Of a stretch of DNA of 6,731 nucleotides, positions 1 through 6,026 are shown piece after piece. How positions within the stretch are numbered: position 1 is the first letter of the stretch; each line of letters begins with the position of its first letter. Source of the DNA: an uncultured Ruminiclostridium sp. (GTDB lineage Bacteria; Bacillota; Clostridia; Oscillospirales; Ruminococcaceae); assembly GCA_910588335.1 (NCBI GenBank), contig CAJUQV010000049.1, positions 1 to 6,731 of the forward strand. The letters run 5' to 3'. Position numbers and translations under genes: made by a program. The notes beneath the pieces were generated by a model that did no database searches, was not told where the DNA came from, and worked only from the letters and a program-made list of their open reading frames with translations.

Positions 1-176
1 GTGATTATGCTTGCTATGATTTTTGACGCTATTTTTATGTGAACACACTCTAGTTTTTAGTATGATACCCGGATTGTCCGTTGCTTGAAAAACATTTATT
101 TTTCGGTGTTTTCAATAGCATCGTTATCTAACGTCGGCTTATAAGCTGTCCTTAACCCGTTAACATAAAATACGGC
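1..176. other. Intergenic stretch, no gene recognised
   Basis: This is the 3' flank of the beta-galactosidase gene. I see no start codon with a ribosome binding site and no long reading frame. Plus-strand frame 1 stays open from base 1 to a TGA at 40-42 (13 codons), which could be the tail of a gene entering from the left, but that is too short to support. The octamer CGGCTTAT occurs twice, at 135-142 and 174-181, with no evident role. Confidence 0.5.
85..115 (-). terminator. AT-rich stem-loop after the GH2 gene, possible weak terminator
   Basis: Bases 85-94 pair with 107-115 in nine base pairs with one bulged A (TTGAAAA with TTTTCAA, then CA with TG) around a 12-base loop. It lies about 60 bases past the beta-galactosidase stop codon and is the only clear hairpin there. 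The minus-strand transcript has no uninterrupted U-run after it, so it is at best an imperfect terminator or an mRNA 3' end stabiliser. Confidence 0.3.
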
Positions 177-3100
177 TTATTTTTCAAATCTGAACCATCC
201 GAAATCAAACTCACTTCCCGGTAAAAACGTAAACAAAACATTACATTTTCCCGTAATCCCCTCCAACTCGAAGCTTCTCTCTGTATACTCTTTACACCCT
301 TCGAACTCGGCTATCTGTCTCCTGTTATCTTTTCCCTTGAAGGAAATATGAATACTGTTTACCGGAAGCTTTGATTTTCCGAAAATCACGATCCGCGAGG
401 GCTTTTCCTCAAAGTCGAACTCACCGAAATCCAGTACCACATTATTTCCTATGCCCTCTACATAATCTCCCTTTATTTCAAATCTGTCCCCGTATATTTT
501 CTCGCATTCCGCCGCCGTATGCAAAGCGAAATCCGTGTCCGGCTTTTCGAAGCTGAATCCTTTTATGTGATACCTGTTGGAAGACATCATAACAAAGGTG
601 TGTGTTCCTGTCAGCGTTTTTGAAAGCTTAAACGTGTTGGGTTTATAGGTCAGCCACTGCGGCGGTTCGCTGTACATGAAGTCGCCGATAAGTTCTCCGC
701 CTTGATTCGGTAAACCGTCGTAAAATTTTATGTTAACGGGATTGTTGCAGTTGGCGTAGATTGGCACGGTTACGGTGTCGCTTCCGGTTTTGCCGAAATC
801 TGTGTTTTCAAAGCCGAACCAAGCGTCGTCCGATTCAAATCCGGCGCCCCTTTCGATACCGTTTCCGATGCTTCCGCCGCTGACGTTGAAAAGTCCCCCT
901 TCAACAAAACCGTAAGGGTCGAAGGAAGCCGCGCCGAGTCCCTCCGCGTCCATCTGGAGCGCCGTAAGAACGCGGTATTTGTCCGTTCCGTTCTTGCAGA
1001 GCGCCCTGAGATAAAATCTTCCGTCTCCTTTGGCGTAGACCGTCACAATCCCGTTTTCCTCGCTTTTTATTTCAGCCAAATTCGATTTTATCCCCACGTC
1101 GTTGGTGACGCGGTATTCTATTTCGTTTTTATAATCGGCGTTTTCGGGGAAAATAAGGGTTTTTACCGTAATTTCCCTGTTTTCCTTGTTCAGCTTAAGT
1201 GAAGGCGCGCAAAGCTCGATTTTTCTTACGGGTATTTCATTGTTTCCCAACGCACTGTCGGGTTTGAACTCCGTGTTTTCTTCCGTTGCCGTTATGCCGC
1301 TTGTATCCCCGTGTAAAACGGATTTAAATGTTATATTCCCATCGGGCAATGATTTTGAGGACACTTTTACCTTTACCTCGCCCACTTCCGTTTTAGCCGC
1401 GATTATTGCAAGTAATTTTCCCATAAACAGTCTTCTGCTTGTGCATTTGTACTGCTCGTAATCGGTGCTGTCTCCGTTGTCGAGACCTATAAGCCTTCCC
1501 GCGCCGCTTACTTCCACACGGACGCGGTTGTTTGCGTTGGCAACGAAAGTGCCGTCCTTGTCCAAAGCGGAAATTTCAAGGAAAATAAGATCCCGTCCGT
1601 CCGCTTTAAGCTCGGTTTTATCCGCCTTCAGATTTAACGTAGCTGTGTCTGTGAATGAGCGTTGTATATCAGAAGCGATCTCGCTGCCGTTTTCGTCGTA
1701 AGCGACTGCTTTAAGCTCTCCTTTTTCATAGGGAATAAGATAGTCTGCCGTAAGCTGTGTTCCGTGAAGATGGTCGATATGCTTTTTTCCCAAGGATTTT
1801 CCGTTAAAAAACAGCTCGACATAAGGCGCGTTGGTGGTGACTCTTACGTCAATCTCCTGTCCGTCGGAGAAGTCCCAGTACGGGAAGATATGAATAATCG
1901 GAGCCTTTTTGTAATCGGTCCATTCGGACTGGAAAATGTAAGAGCTGTCCTTGCGGAATCCAGCAGTGTCTATCTGCCCGAAATAGCTGTTTTTGGTACT
2001 GTATGGGGTGGGTTCTCCTATGTAGTCAAACCCGCTCCATATAAACTGTCCGGCACAGTACTCCGCGTCTCTGTCGGGAATAATACAGCCTTCCGTGTTG
2101 GGAGCTGCCCAGCCTGTGGTGCTGTTGCCGAGAGAAGAGCACTGTTCGTCGTCGTCTGCCAGAACGGGACGGGAAAGAGGGAAGTGATATACCCCTCTGC
2201 TTTGCACCACCGAAGCGGTTTCGCTGCCGTAAATCATCCAGTCGGGGTGTTTTTTGTGATGCTCGTCATACAGCCTCTCCCCATAGTTGTATCCGGCCAG
2301 TTTGAACAAGTCTGTACATTTCTGCGCATTTTCCCACTGCAAATAATTAGAACCGCTGGTTATATATCCATTCCCGCGCGGATCGTTCAGCCGTACGTTG
2401 AAAGCGAGCATTGAGTTTACCTCCTGCCCCCTATCATCCGCGTGAACGTCGTATATTTCGTTCCCAATGCTCCATGCGATAAGGGAGGGGTGGTTGCGGT
2501 CTCTCCTTACCCATGCCGCCGTGTCCTTTGCCGCGTGCTCTTTGAAAAAGCGTCCGTAGTCAAACTCGGTTTTGGGTCTCTCCCACATATCGAAGCCCTC
2601 GGACAAAATAAGGAACCCCATTTCGTCCGCCGCTTCCATCAGTTCCACCGACGGCATATTGTGGCTGGTGCGTATGGAATTAACGCCCATTTCACGAAGC
2701 TGTAAGAGACGCCGACGAAGAGCGGTCTTGTTCTGTGCCGCCCCCAATGCGCCAAGGTCGTGGTGCTCGCATGAGCCGTGAAGCTTTACGTGTCTTCCGT
2801 TCAGGAAAAAGCCTTTATCACAGGTAAACTCAATGCTTCTGAATCCGAATTTAACGCTTTCTGTTTCTATCGTCCGACCGTCTTCAATAAGCTCGGTGTT
2901 CAGGGTGTAAAGATAAGGGTTTTCAATATCCCACTTAATGGGGCTATCCACTGAAAGCGTTTGCACCGAAATGGAATATTTTACTCCGTTTTTTCTTATT
3001 GCGGGAGGAATTACTTCCGGATCCGCCGCGATTGCTGGCGATAGGCTTTCGGCTGCGATGTTGCCTTCCGCGTCGGTTACGGTATGTCTTACCGAATGGC

Positions 3101-3620
3101 GGTTGGGTTCTTTTTCCGGGCGGCAGATTTCGTCGGTTACGGTTATAACGCCGCCATTCGTACTTATGTAGATTCCGTCGGGAAGAAAATGGGTAAGCGG
3201 GGTTTCCTTAAGCCATACGCTGCGGTAAATTCCCGCGCCAGAATACCAACGGGAATTCGGCGACTTATAGTTTACTCTTACCGCAATCAGGTTTTCGCCG
3301 TCTTTAAGCTGCTCGGTTATATCAAATTCAAAGGTGGAATAGCCGTATTTCCATTCACCCGCAAGTACGCCGTTTACAAAAACCGCGCTGTCCATGTATA
3401 CGCCCTCGAAGCGTAACGAATAAAGCGTGTCCGGTTTTTTGAGACAGTCAAAATTCTTCCTGTACCAGCCGGTGGATGTTTCATAGAGATTTTTGGTGTT
3501 GCCGATAAGATAGTCGTGGGGAATGTCTACCGCTTTCCAGTCAAATCCGTCCGAATACTCGGCGCCGTAAGGCTGTTTTGAGAATTCCCAGTTGTCGCAG
3601 AATAATTTTTTTTTGCTCAT
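177..3620 (-). CDS. Glycoside hydrolase family 2 beta-galactosidase, large multidomain form
   Basis: This 1147-residue retaining glycosidase most likely hydrolyses terminal beta-galactosides. Seen: an N-terminal sugar-binding fold (about 1-145, with GAGIYRSVW), an immunoglobulin-like domain to about 265, then a TIM barrel with HGSCEHHDLGA (281-291) and RTSHN (317-321). RDRNHPSLIAWSIGNE (373-388) ends in the acid/base Glu388. YGSETAS (464-470) holds the probable nucleophile Glu467, and GQFIWSGFDYIGEP (524-537) closes the barrel. A DUF4982-like domain (about 570-655, ELFFNGKSLG) and an invasin-like domain (about 660-760) follow, then a Big-like segment and two CBM6-like beta-sandwich stretches (about 895-1025 and 1030-1147). 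No signal peptide or cell-wall anchor is visible, so I infer a cytoplasmic enzyme. The start at 3620 is preferred because GAAAGGA sits 8 bases upstream; an in-frame ATG at 3647 would add nine residues but lies inside a leader stem. Exact substrate (galactoside, or glucuronide as in related GH2 enzymes) is not settled by sequence. Confidence 0.96.
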   Translation of the reverse strand: MSKKKLFCDNWEFSKQPYGAEYSDGFDWKAVDIPHDYLIGNTKNLYETSTGWYRKNFDCLKKPDTLYSLRFEGVYMDSAVFVNGVLAGEWKYGYSTFEFDITEQLKDGENLIAVRVNYKSPNSRWYSGAGIYRSVWLKETPLTHFLPDGIYISTNGGVITVTDEICRPEKEPNRHSVRHTVTDAEGNIAAESLSPAIAADPEVIPPAIRKNGVKYSISVQTLSVDSPIKWDIENPYLYTLNTELIEDGRTIETESVKFGFRSIEFTCDKGFFLNGRHVKLHGSCEHHDLGALGAAQNKTALRRRLLQLREMGVNSIRTSHNMPSVELMEAADEMGFLILSEGFDMWERPKTEFDYGRFFKEHAAKDTAAWVRRDRNHPSLIAWSIGNEIYDVHADDRGQEVNSMLAFNVRLNDPRGNGYITSGSNYLQWENAQKCTDLFKLAGYNYGERLYDEHHKKHPDWMIYGSETASVVQSRGVYHFPLSRPVLADDDEQCSSLGNSTTGWAAPNTEGCIIPDRDAEYCAGQFIWSGFDYIGEPTPYSTKNSYFGQIDTAGFRKDSSYIFQSEWTDYKKAPIIHIFPYWDFSDGQEIDVRVTTNAPYVELFFNGKSLGKKHIDHLHGTQLTADYLIPYEKGELKAVAYDENGSEIASDIQRSFTDTATLNLKADKTELKADGRDLIFLEISALDKDGTFVANANNRVRVEVSGAGRLIGLDNGDSTDYEQYKCTSRRLFMGKLLAIIAAKTEVGEVKVKVSSKSLPDGNITFKSVLHGDTSGITATEENTEFKPDSALGNNEIPVRKIELCAPSLKLNKENREITVKTLIFPENADYKNEIEYRVTNDVGIKSNLAEIKSEENGIVTVYAKGDGRFYLRALCKNGTDKYRVLTALQMDAEGLGAASFDPYGFVEGGLFNVSGGSIGNGIERGAGFESDDAWFGFENTDFGKTGSDTVTVPIYANCNNPVNIKFYDGLPNQGGELIGDFMYSEPPQWLTYKPNTFKLSKTLTGTHTFVMMSSNRYHIKGFSFEKPDTDFALHTAAECEKIYGDRFEIKGDYVEGIGNNVVLDFGEFDFEEKPSRIVIFGKSKLPVNSIHISFKGKDNRRQIAEFEGCKEYTERSFELEGITGKCNVLFTFLPGSEFDFGWFRFEK

Positions 3621-3628
3621 AACGAATA

Positions 3629-3635
3629 TCCTTTC
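3629..3635 (-). promoter_or_regulatory. Ribosome binding site that fixes the GH2 start
   Basis: GAAAGGA on the minus strand lies 8 bases before the ATG at 3620. It favours this start over the in-frame ATG at 3647, which has only a weak AGGA ten bases upstream. Confidence 0.75.
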
Positions 3636-3638
3636 AGA

Positions 3639-3680
3639 GACCGACATTTATACTTCTTCCTATCGGGACGAATGTCGGCC
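3639..3680 (-). promoter_or_regulatory. Leader hairpin or operator-like inverted repeat ahead of the GH2 gene
   Basis: On the minus strand GGCCGACATT (3671-3680) is complementary to AATGTCGGTC (3639-3648), ten pairs including one G-U, around a 22-base loop. It sits within the 5' untranslated region, just upstream of the ribosome binding site, and contains the alternative ATG at 3647. It may stabilise the mRNA, modulate translation, or as DNA be a regulator site. I cannot choose between these. Confidence 0.55.
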
Positions 3681-3700
3681 GCAGATTGATGTTTTGCTAT

Positions 3701-3729
3701 ATTTTACCTTATAACCAATTCTTTGTCAA
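3701..3729 (-). promoter_or_regulatory. Sigma-A promoter for the GH2 gene
   Basis: Minus-strand -35 TTGACA (3724-3729), 17-base spacer, -10 TAAAAT (3701-3706): a perfect -35 and a 5/6 -10. Predicted start near 3694 gives a leader of about 75 bases. The -35 box is only 8 bases past the stop codon of the upstream permease gene and no terminator lies between, so read-through from the permease pair may add to GH2 expression. Confidence 0.85.
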
Positions 3730-3737
3730 GTCAAATT

Positions 3738-4085
3738 CTACTTTTTCTTATGGAAAAGTTCTCTGAATCCCACAAAAACAAGCAGTCCCGCGAACAGCTT
3801 CTGAAGAAAATCAACATTGATAGCCGAAGCGACAAAAGTGCCCAGAAGGATTCCCAAAATACCGCCGGGAATCAGCTTTAAAAGTAGTTTCCATTTTATA
3901 AGACGGTTTTTTTGATGAATTATAATGGATACCAAAGCCACAGGAAGGAAAAAAAGCAGATTTACCCCCTGAGCGGTTACCTGGTCGATATTCAAAAATA
4001 CGGTAAGATAAATTATAAGCACAAATCCGCCGCCGAAGCCCATCGAAGCGGCTACACCGGAAAGAAGGCCTATTATTATATTCAT
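3738..4085 (-). CDS. TauE/SafE-type permease, half-length subunit (second half)
   Basis: A 115-residue hydrophobic protein resembling one of the two repeats of the TauE/SafE (former DUF81) family, whose full-length members are about 250 residues and move sulfite, sulfonates or related organic anions across the membrane. Seen: a glycine-rich first helix (GLLSGVAASMGFGGGFVL, about 6-23), three further hydrophobic stretches near 39-57, 69-87 and 93-109, and a basic tail (FHKKK). Its ATG overlaps the stop of the preceding half by four bases (ATGA), and its own upstream ribosome binding site is poor, which points to translational coupling and equal production. With four helices per subunit, I infer that the two products form a heterodimer equal to one full permease. 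Substrate is unknown; no neighbouring sulfur gene is present to suggest one. Confidence 0.85.
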   Translation of the reverse strand: MNIIIGLLSGVAASMGFGGGFVLIIYLTVFLNIDQVTAQGVNLLFFLPVALVSIIIHQKNRLIKWKLLLKLIPGGILGILLGTFVASAINVDFLQKLFAGLLVFVGFRELFHKKK

Positions 4086-4426
4086 GGCTTTACCAATATC
4101 CTGAAGGCGGCGAATAGTATTACCGCTCCGAAAACCCGTCTAAGCACCGAGTTGGGTATTTTTTTAAGAAGCATCGCCCCGATTATCGCACCCGCCGCCC
4201 CATAGGGAATATATGACCATGCCATATTAAAATCCAGCTTATCTCCCAAAAGATAGCTTAAAGTAGTGGCAAGACTCAGTGTAAATATAAACGCTACCGA
4301 AGTGGCATGGCTTTCCTTGGCTTCGAGATTCGCGGCTTCTAACATCGGAACGGCCGCTACTCCTCCGCCGGATCCGAAAAGACCGTTGAGAAGCCCGCAC
4401 AGGGCGCCCATAATAAATTTTTTCAT
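4082..4426 (-). CDS. TauE/SafE-type permease, half-length subunit (first half)
   Basis: A 114-residue membrane protein with the family's N-terminal signature, a glycine-rich helix followed by a small-residue loop (GLLNGLFGSGGGVAAVPML, about 11-29). Hydrophobic segments lie near 4-28, 42-60, 69-87 and 95-111, consistent with four membrane helices. The segment HATSVAFIFTLSLATTLSYLL matches the second conserved helix of TauE/SafE proteins. It is the first gene of a two-gene unit, has a strong AAGGAG ribosome binding site 7 bases upstream of ATG and its own promoter. Both frames are intact and end in ordinary stops, so this is a true two-gene arrangement, not a frameshifted single gene. Half-size members of this family are known to me in Clostridia. 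The transported anion is unknown. Confidence 0.85.
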   Translation of the reverse strand: MKKFIMGALCGLLNGLFGSGGGVAAVPMLEAANLEAKESHATSVAFIFTLSLATTLSYLLGDKLDFNMAWSYIPYGAAGAIIGAMLLKKIPNSVLRRVFGAVILFAAFRILVKP

Positions 4427-4433
4427 TTTGGAA

Positions 4434-4439
4434 CTCCTT
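4434..4439 (-). promoter_or_regulatory. Strong ribosome binding site of the permease pair
   Basis: AAGGAG on the minus strand, 7 bases upstream of the ATG at 4426. It fixes the start of the first half-permease and, through the ATGA overlap, probably serves both genes. Confidence 0.85.
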
Positions 4440-4486
4440 GAATGAGTTTAAACTGATTTTTAGTCAAGTTGTAGGCTTGATTAAAA

Positions 4487-4515
4487 ATTATACTTTAAAC
4501 ACTAATTTTTGGTAA
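4487..4515 (-). promoter_or_regulatory. Probable promoter of the permease pair
   Basis: Minus-strand -10 TATAAT (4487-4492) is perfect, the spacer is 17 bases, and the -35 TTACCA (4510-4515) matches 4 of 6. Start would fall near 4480, giving a leader of about 54 bases. The -35 box lies in a nested inverted repeat (4498-4560), so a regulator bound there could block or recruit polymerase. Confidence 0.7.
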
Positions 4516-4560
4516 TACATATTACTTGTCTGATTTTTATCAGGATTTTATATTAGTGTT
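4498..4560. repeat. Nested inverted repeat overlapping the permease promoter
   Basis: AACACTAAT (4498-4506) and ATTAGTGTT (4552-4560) are perfect 9-bp arms. Between them lie two further perfect hairpins: GTAAT/ATTAC (4512-4516 with 4521-4525) and CTGAT/ATCAG (4530-4534 with 4539-4543), both with 4-base loops. Together they could fold as a three-way junction in DNA or in a read-through RNA. Its AT-richness makes some pairing by chance possible, but the nesting is orderly. Confidence 0.5.
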
Positions 4561-4612
4561 AATCTCCGTTATTTTTGCCTTTAAGAGGCGCAATATACAA
4601 AAAAATCCCCAT

Positions 4613-4644
4613 AAAAAAATCGAAGCCCTCCAAAGAGGGCTCCG
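4613..4644 (-). terminator. Strong intrinsic terminator
   Basis: On the minus strand CGGAGCCCTC (4635-4644) pairs with GAGGGCTTCG (4621-4630) in ten pairs including one G-U, with loop TTTG, then one A and seven T residues (4613-4619). The wobble only works on the minus strand, which sets the direction. It ends the structured RNA region and separates DUF1292 transcription from the permease unit. Confidence 0.92.
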
Positions 4645-4800
4645 ACACCGCCGCGCCGTCGCATGATGAAATAAAAACCCGCTTTTGAGCAGGGTGGGTA
4701 AAGTTCCCATCACAGGTTCACGCTCCCTTCGTCCGCAATGCGGGAGGTCTGCAATCCGCTGCAATAGAGAAATCCCTTTTACATATGTGTTGGATTTTAT
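4613..4800 (-). ncRNA. Candidate small structured RNA, possibly 6S RNA
   Basis: About 180 bases between the DUF1292 gene and a strong terminator are far more GC-rich than the AT-rich flanks and carry no convincing gene. The minus-strand RNA can form a rod. An outer helix joins 4740-4749 with 4644-4654, with one mismatch and one bulge; an asymmetric internal bubble follows; an inner helix joins GUGAUG (4708-4713) with CAUCAU (4663-4668); and an apical hairpin joins 4688-4694 with 4678-4683. A rod with a central bubble, this length and an immediate terminator fit 6S RNA, which mimics an open promoter and binds RNA polymerase. I do not recognise a diagnostic 6S sequence motif, so the family is a guess. 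Only a weak own promoter is seen (TAAAAT near 4798 with a poor -35), so it may instead be processed from the DUF1292 transcript. Confidence 0.5.
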
Positions 4801-4890
4801 GAACCACCACACTAACAAAACGTAGCAGTAATATTATTTTTGTTTTTTTATATAGGTTAATACCTGTATATTATTGGTATAAAGAACAAA

Positions 4891-5238
4891 TCAGTGATCG
4901 CATTCACCGCAGTCACATCCGTCATCGTGATCATCGCCGTAAAGATTGGCCAGATGATCTATAAACACTTCGCCCACCTCGTTGTAAAGCTCCTCGTCGT
5001 CAACGGTGGAAAGCGTGTATTCGCCGTTTTCCTCAATCTCTTTAAGGATAATGAATTCAAGCTCGTCATCCTCAAGCTCGTCGCTTTCGGTGTACGGAAT
5101 AAGAGCCACATAATTCTGCCCGTCATAACAAACGGCGTCGATAACCTCAAACTGATCTCCGTCAAGCTCTATTATCTGGGGTTCGTATTCTTCGAGCTCC
5201 TCGTTTTCATTGTTTAATAAATTTTTTTCGTCCGCCAT
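4891..5238 (-). CDS. DUF1292 family (UPF0473/YrzB-like) acidic protein
   Basis: A 115-residue, strongly acidic cytoplasmic protein. The core from about residue 23 to 96 (LDGDQFEVIDAVCYDGQNYV, EFIILKEIEENGEYTL, VDDEELYNEVGEVFIDHL) matches the DUF1292 pattern of small Firmicute proteins, often encoded beside ruvX (yrrK) and fur-like genes; the biochemical role is unknown. An acidic N-terminal stretch (ENEELEEYEPQ) precedes it. The C-terminus ends in DDHDDGCDCGECDH, three Cys and two His in fourteen residues, which looks like a metal-binding tail and is not part of the core. Here the gene stands alone behind a near-perfect promoter and a leader of about 115 bases. The ATG at 5238 has a poor ribosome binding site (AAGG, 14 bases upstream), and no better in-frame start exists before a stop. 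Confidence 0.88.
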   Translation of the reverse strand: MADEKNLLNNENEELEEYEPQIIELDGDQFEVIDAVCYDGQNYVALIPYTESDELEDDELEFIILKEIEENGEYTLSTVDDEELYNEVGEVFIDHLANLYGDDHDDGCDCGECDH

Positions 5239-5260
5239 ACAGTTTACATACGCCTTGATT

Positions 5261-5281
5261 TCAATTTAAAATAATTTTCAA
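5261..5281 (-). CDS. Possible six-codon leader peptide
   Basis: The best Shine-Dalgarno sequence in the DUF1292 leader, AAAGGAG at 5289-5295 on the minus strand, does not serve the DUF1292 ATG. It sits 7 bases upstream of a TTG that opens a frame of six codons (MKIILN) before TGA. Translation of such a peptide could remodel the leader or deliver ribosomes to the weak site downstream. It is too short for any coding test, so the call rests on spacing only. Confidence 0.25.
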   Translation of the reverse strand: MKIILN

Positions 5282-5343
5282 AGCGCGGCTCCTTTCTTTT
5301 TTGTAAGCAGTTTTTAACACGCCGCAAATGTTGTCCCGCGCTT
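5281..5343 (-). promoter_or_regulatory. Structured 5' leader of the DUF1292 mRNA
   Basis: On the minus strand AAGCGCGG (5336-5343) is perfectly complementary to CCGCGCTT (5281-5288), and U-rich and A-rich flanks can lengthen the stem after a mismatch. The stem begins right after the AAAGGAG ribosome binding site (5289-5295), placing that site at the base of the loop. Such a layout can control ribosome access or RNA stability. No known riboswitch was recognised. Confidence 0.5.
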
Positions 5344-5360
5344 AAAAATCAACCTTATCT

Positions 5361-5389
5361 ATTATATAATAAACATAAGCTGATGTCAA
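5361..5389 (-). promoter_or_regulatory. Consensus sigma-A promoter for DUF1292
   Basis: Minus-strand TTGACA (5384-5389), exactly 17 bases, then TATAAT (5361-5366): both hexamers are perfect. Start is predicted near 5354, about 115 bases before the ATG. Such strength suggests an abundant transcript, which would suit a downstream structured RNA as well as the small protein. Confidence 0.92.
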
Positions 5390-5399
5390 TAGAATAAAT

Positions 5400-5496
5400 T
5401 GGTTTTTTTTGCTCTTTTTAAAAAATATGTGTAAAATGCTACAAAAATATTCCACTGAAAAGAAATAATATAGATATTTTAACTATTAAAAAACTG
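5400..5496. other. AT-rich divergent spacer
   Basis: A low-GC stretch with T- and A-tracts separates the leftward DUF1292 promoter from the rightward promoter of the large RNA. No gene is seen. The tracts could act as UP elements for either promoter, but that is only inference. Confidence 0.5.
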
Positions 5497-5525
5497 TTGA
5501 CTTAATCCTCCGATTATGGTATTAT
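5497..5525 (+). promoter_or_regulatory. Sigma-A promoter of the large noncoding RNA
   Basis: TTGACT (5497-5502), 17-base spacer, TATTAT (5520-5525), with TGG directly before the -10 as an extended -10 element. Each hexamer matches 5 of 6. The predicted start is about 5532. No protein start follows, which argues that the product is RNA. Confidence 0.85.
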
Positions 5526-5750
5526 ATAGTCAAGGAAAGAGAAACAGAAAACCTCGGAAAAAGTAAAATCGGCGAAGTTGCCGAGTGGGTGCAGACGATA
5601 CAGGCGAAGTCGATAGGCTGAACAAAGTAAAGCGTCTCACCTTAAAAAACAAAGTCAAAATCACTGATGAACGACAGGATTTACGATAATCCAAAACGTC
5701 TCCGAGGGAACTCTGACACCCGACGTAAACATAAAGAACACTCTGTTTTA

Positions 5751-5865
5751 ACGCTTGTGATTTGATGTAATCGGTATGATTAAGCGATTAAGTATAATCG
5801 GCTTCCATCACTCCATATATGTTTCAAACCGATTATAAGCGATTGTGTACAGTATAAACAAGCGT
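5751..5865 (+). other. Closed structural domain inside the large RNA
   Basis: ACGCTTGT (5751-5758) is perfectly complementary to ACAAGCGT (5858-5865). Nested inside are a hairpin TAATC/GATTA (5768-5772 with 5778-5782) and a 9-bp stem TATAATCGG/CCGATTATA (5793-5801 with 5829-5837). The octamer AAGCGATT also occurs twice (5783-5790 and 5838-5845), once on each side of the 9-bp stem. Confidence 0.55.
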
Positions 5866-5974
5866 CGGAAAAATGAAATAAGGTGTCCGTTGATCGGAAG
5901 GATGCCGAGTCGGAGTTAATGTAGCGATTTCCTACGATGAAAACAAAAGCTTTGACCTCTTCTTTTTTAACAAA

Positions 5975-6026
5975 TTGTCACGAAATCAAATGCAAATGTT
6001 TTCGATGTACGGAGTGACAATCCGTA
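5975..6026 (+). other. Possible pseudoknot in the large RNA
   Basis: TACGGA (6008-6013) and TCCGTA (6021-6026) form a 6-bp stem whose 7-base loop, GTGACAA (6014-6020), is the exact complement of TTGTCAC (5975-5981). Another helix, CGAAA/TTTCG (5981-5985 with 6000-6004), lies between them. The layout allows either a pseudoknot or two exclusive folds. Confidence 0.5.

Noticed and set aside
1..42. C-terminal tail of a plus-strand gene from the left
   Set aside because: Only 13 open codons with no recognisable sequence; not enough to support a partial gene.
1662..2414. Plus-strand open frame of 250 codons
   Set aside because: It lies fully antisense to the catalytic and middle part of the GH2 gene, lacks recognisable domains or a ribosome binding site, and is a shadow of GH2 codon use.
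3738..4426. Single TauE/SafE gene broken by a frameshift
   Set aside because: Each half has its own stop and start joined by a clean ATGA overlap and complete four-helix topology, which fits a genuine two-gene arrangement.
4613..4800. T-box or riboswitch leader for the permease pair
   Set aside because: No T-box sequence (AGGGTGGNACCGCG) is present on the minus strand, and the terminator is far upstream of the permease promoter, which has its own start.
4540..4818. Minus-strand frame of 92 codons
   Set aside because: It runs through the rod-shaped RNA and its terminator stem and U-run, has an unnatural composition with no domain, and no good ribosome binding site precedes its ATG.
4894..5217. 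Plus-strand frame of 107 codons with hydrophobic content
   Set aside because: It is the antisense of the acidic DUF1292 gene; its hydrophobic residues simply mirror Glu/Asp codons.
5568..5642. tRNA-Leu/Ser-like opening (GCGAAGTTGCCGAGTGGG)
   Set aside because: The resemblance is limited to the first part. No acceptor complement, anticodon arm or GGTTCRANNCC T-arm follows, and the pairing seen is a different bulged stem.
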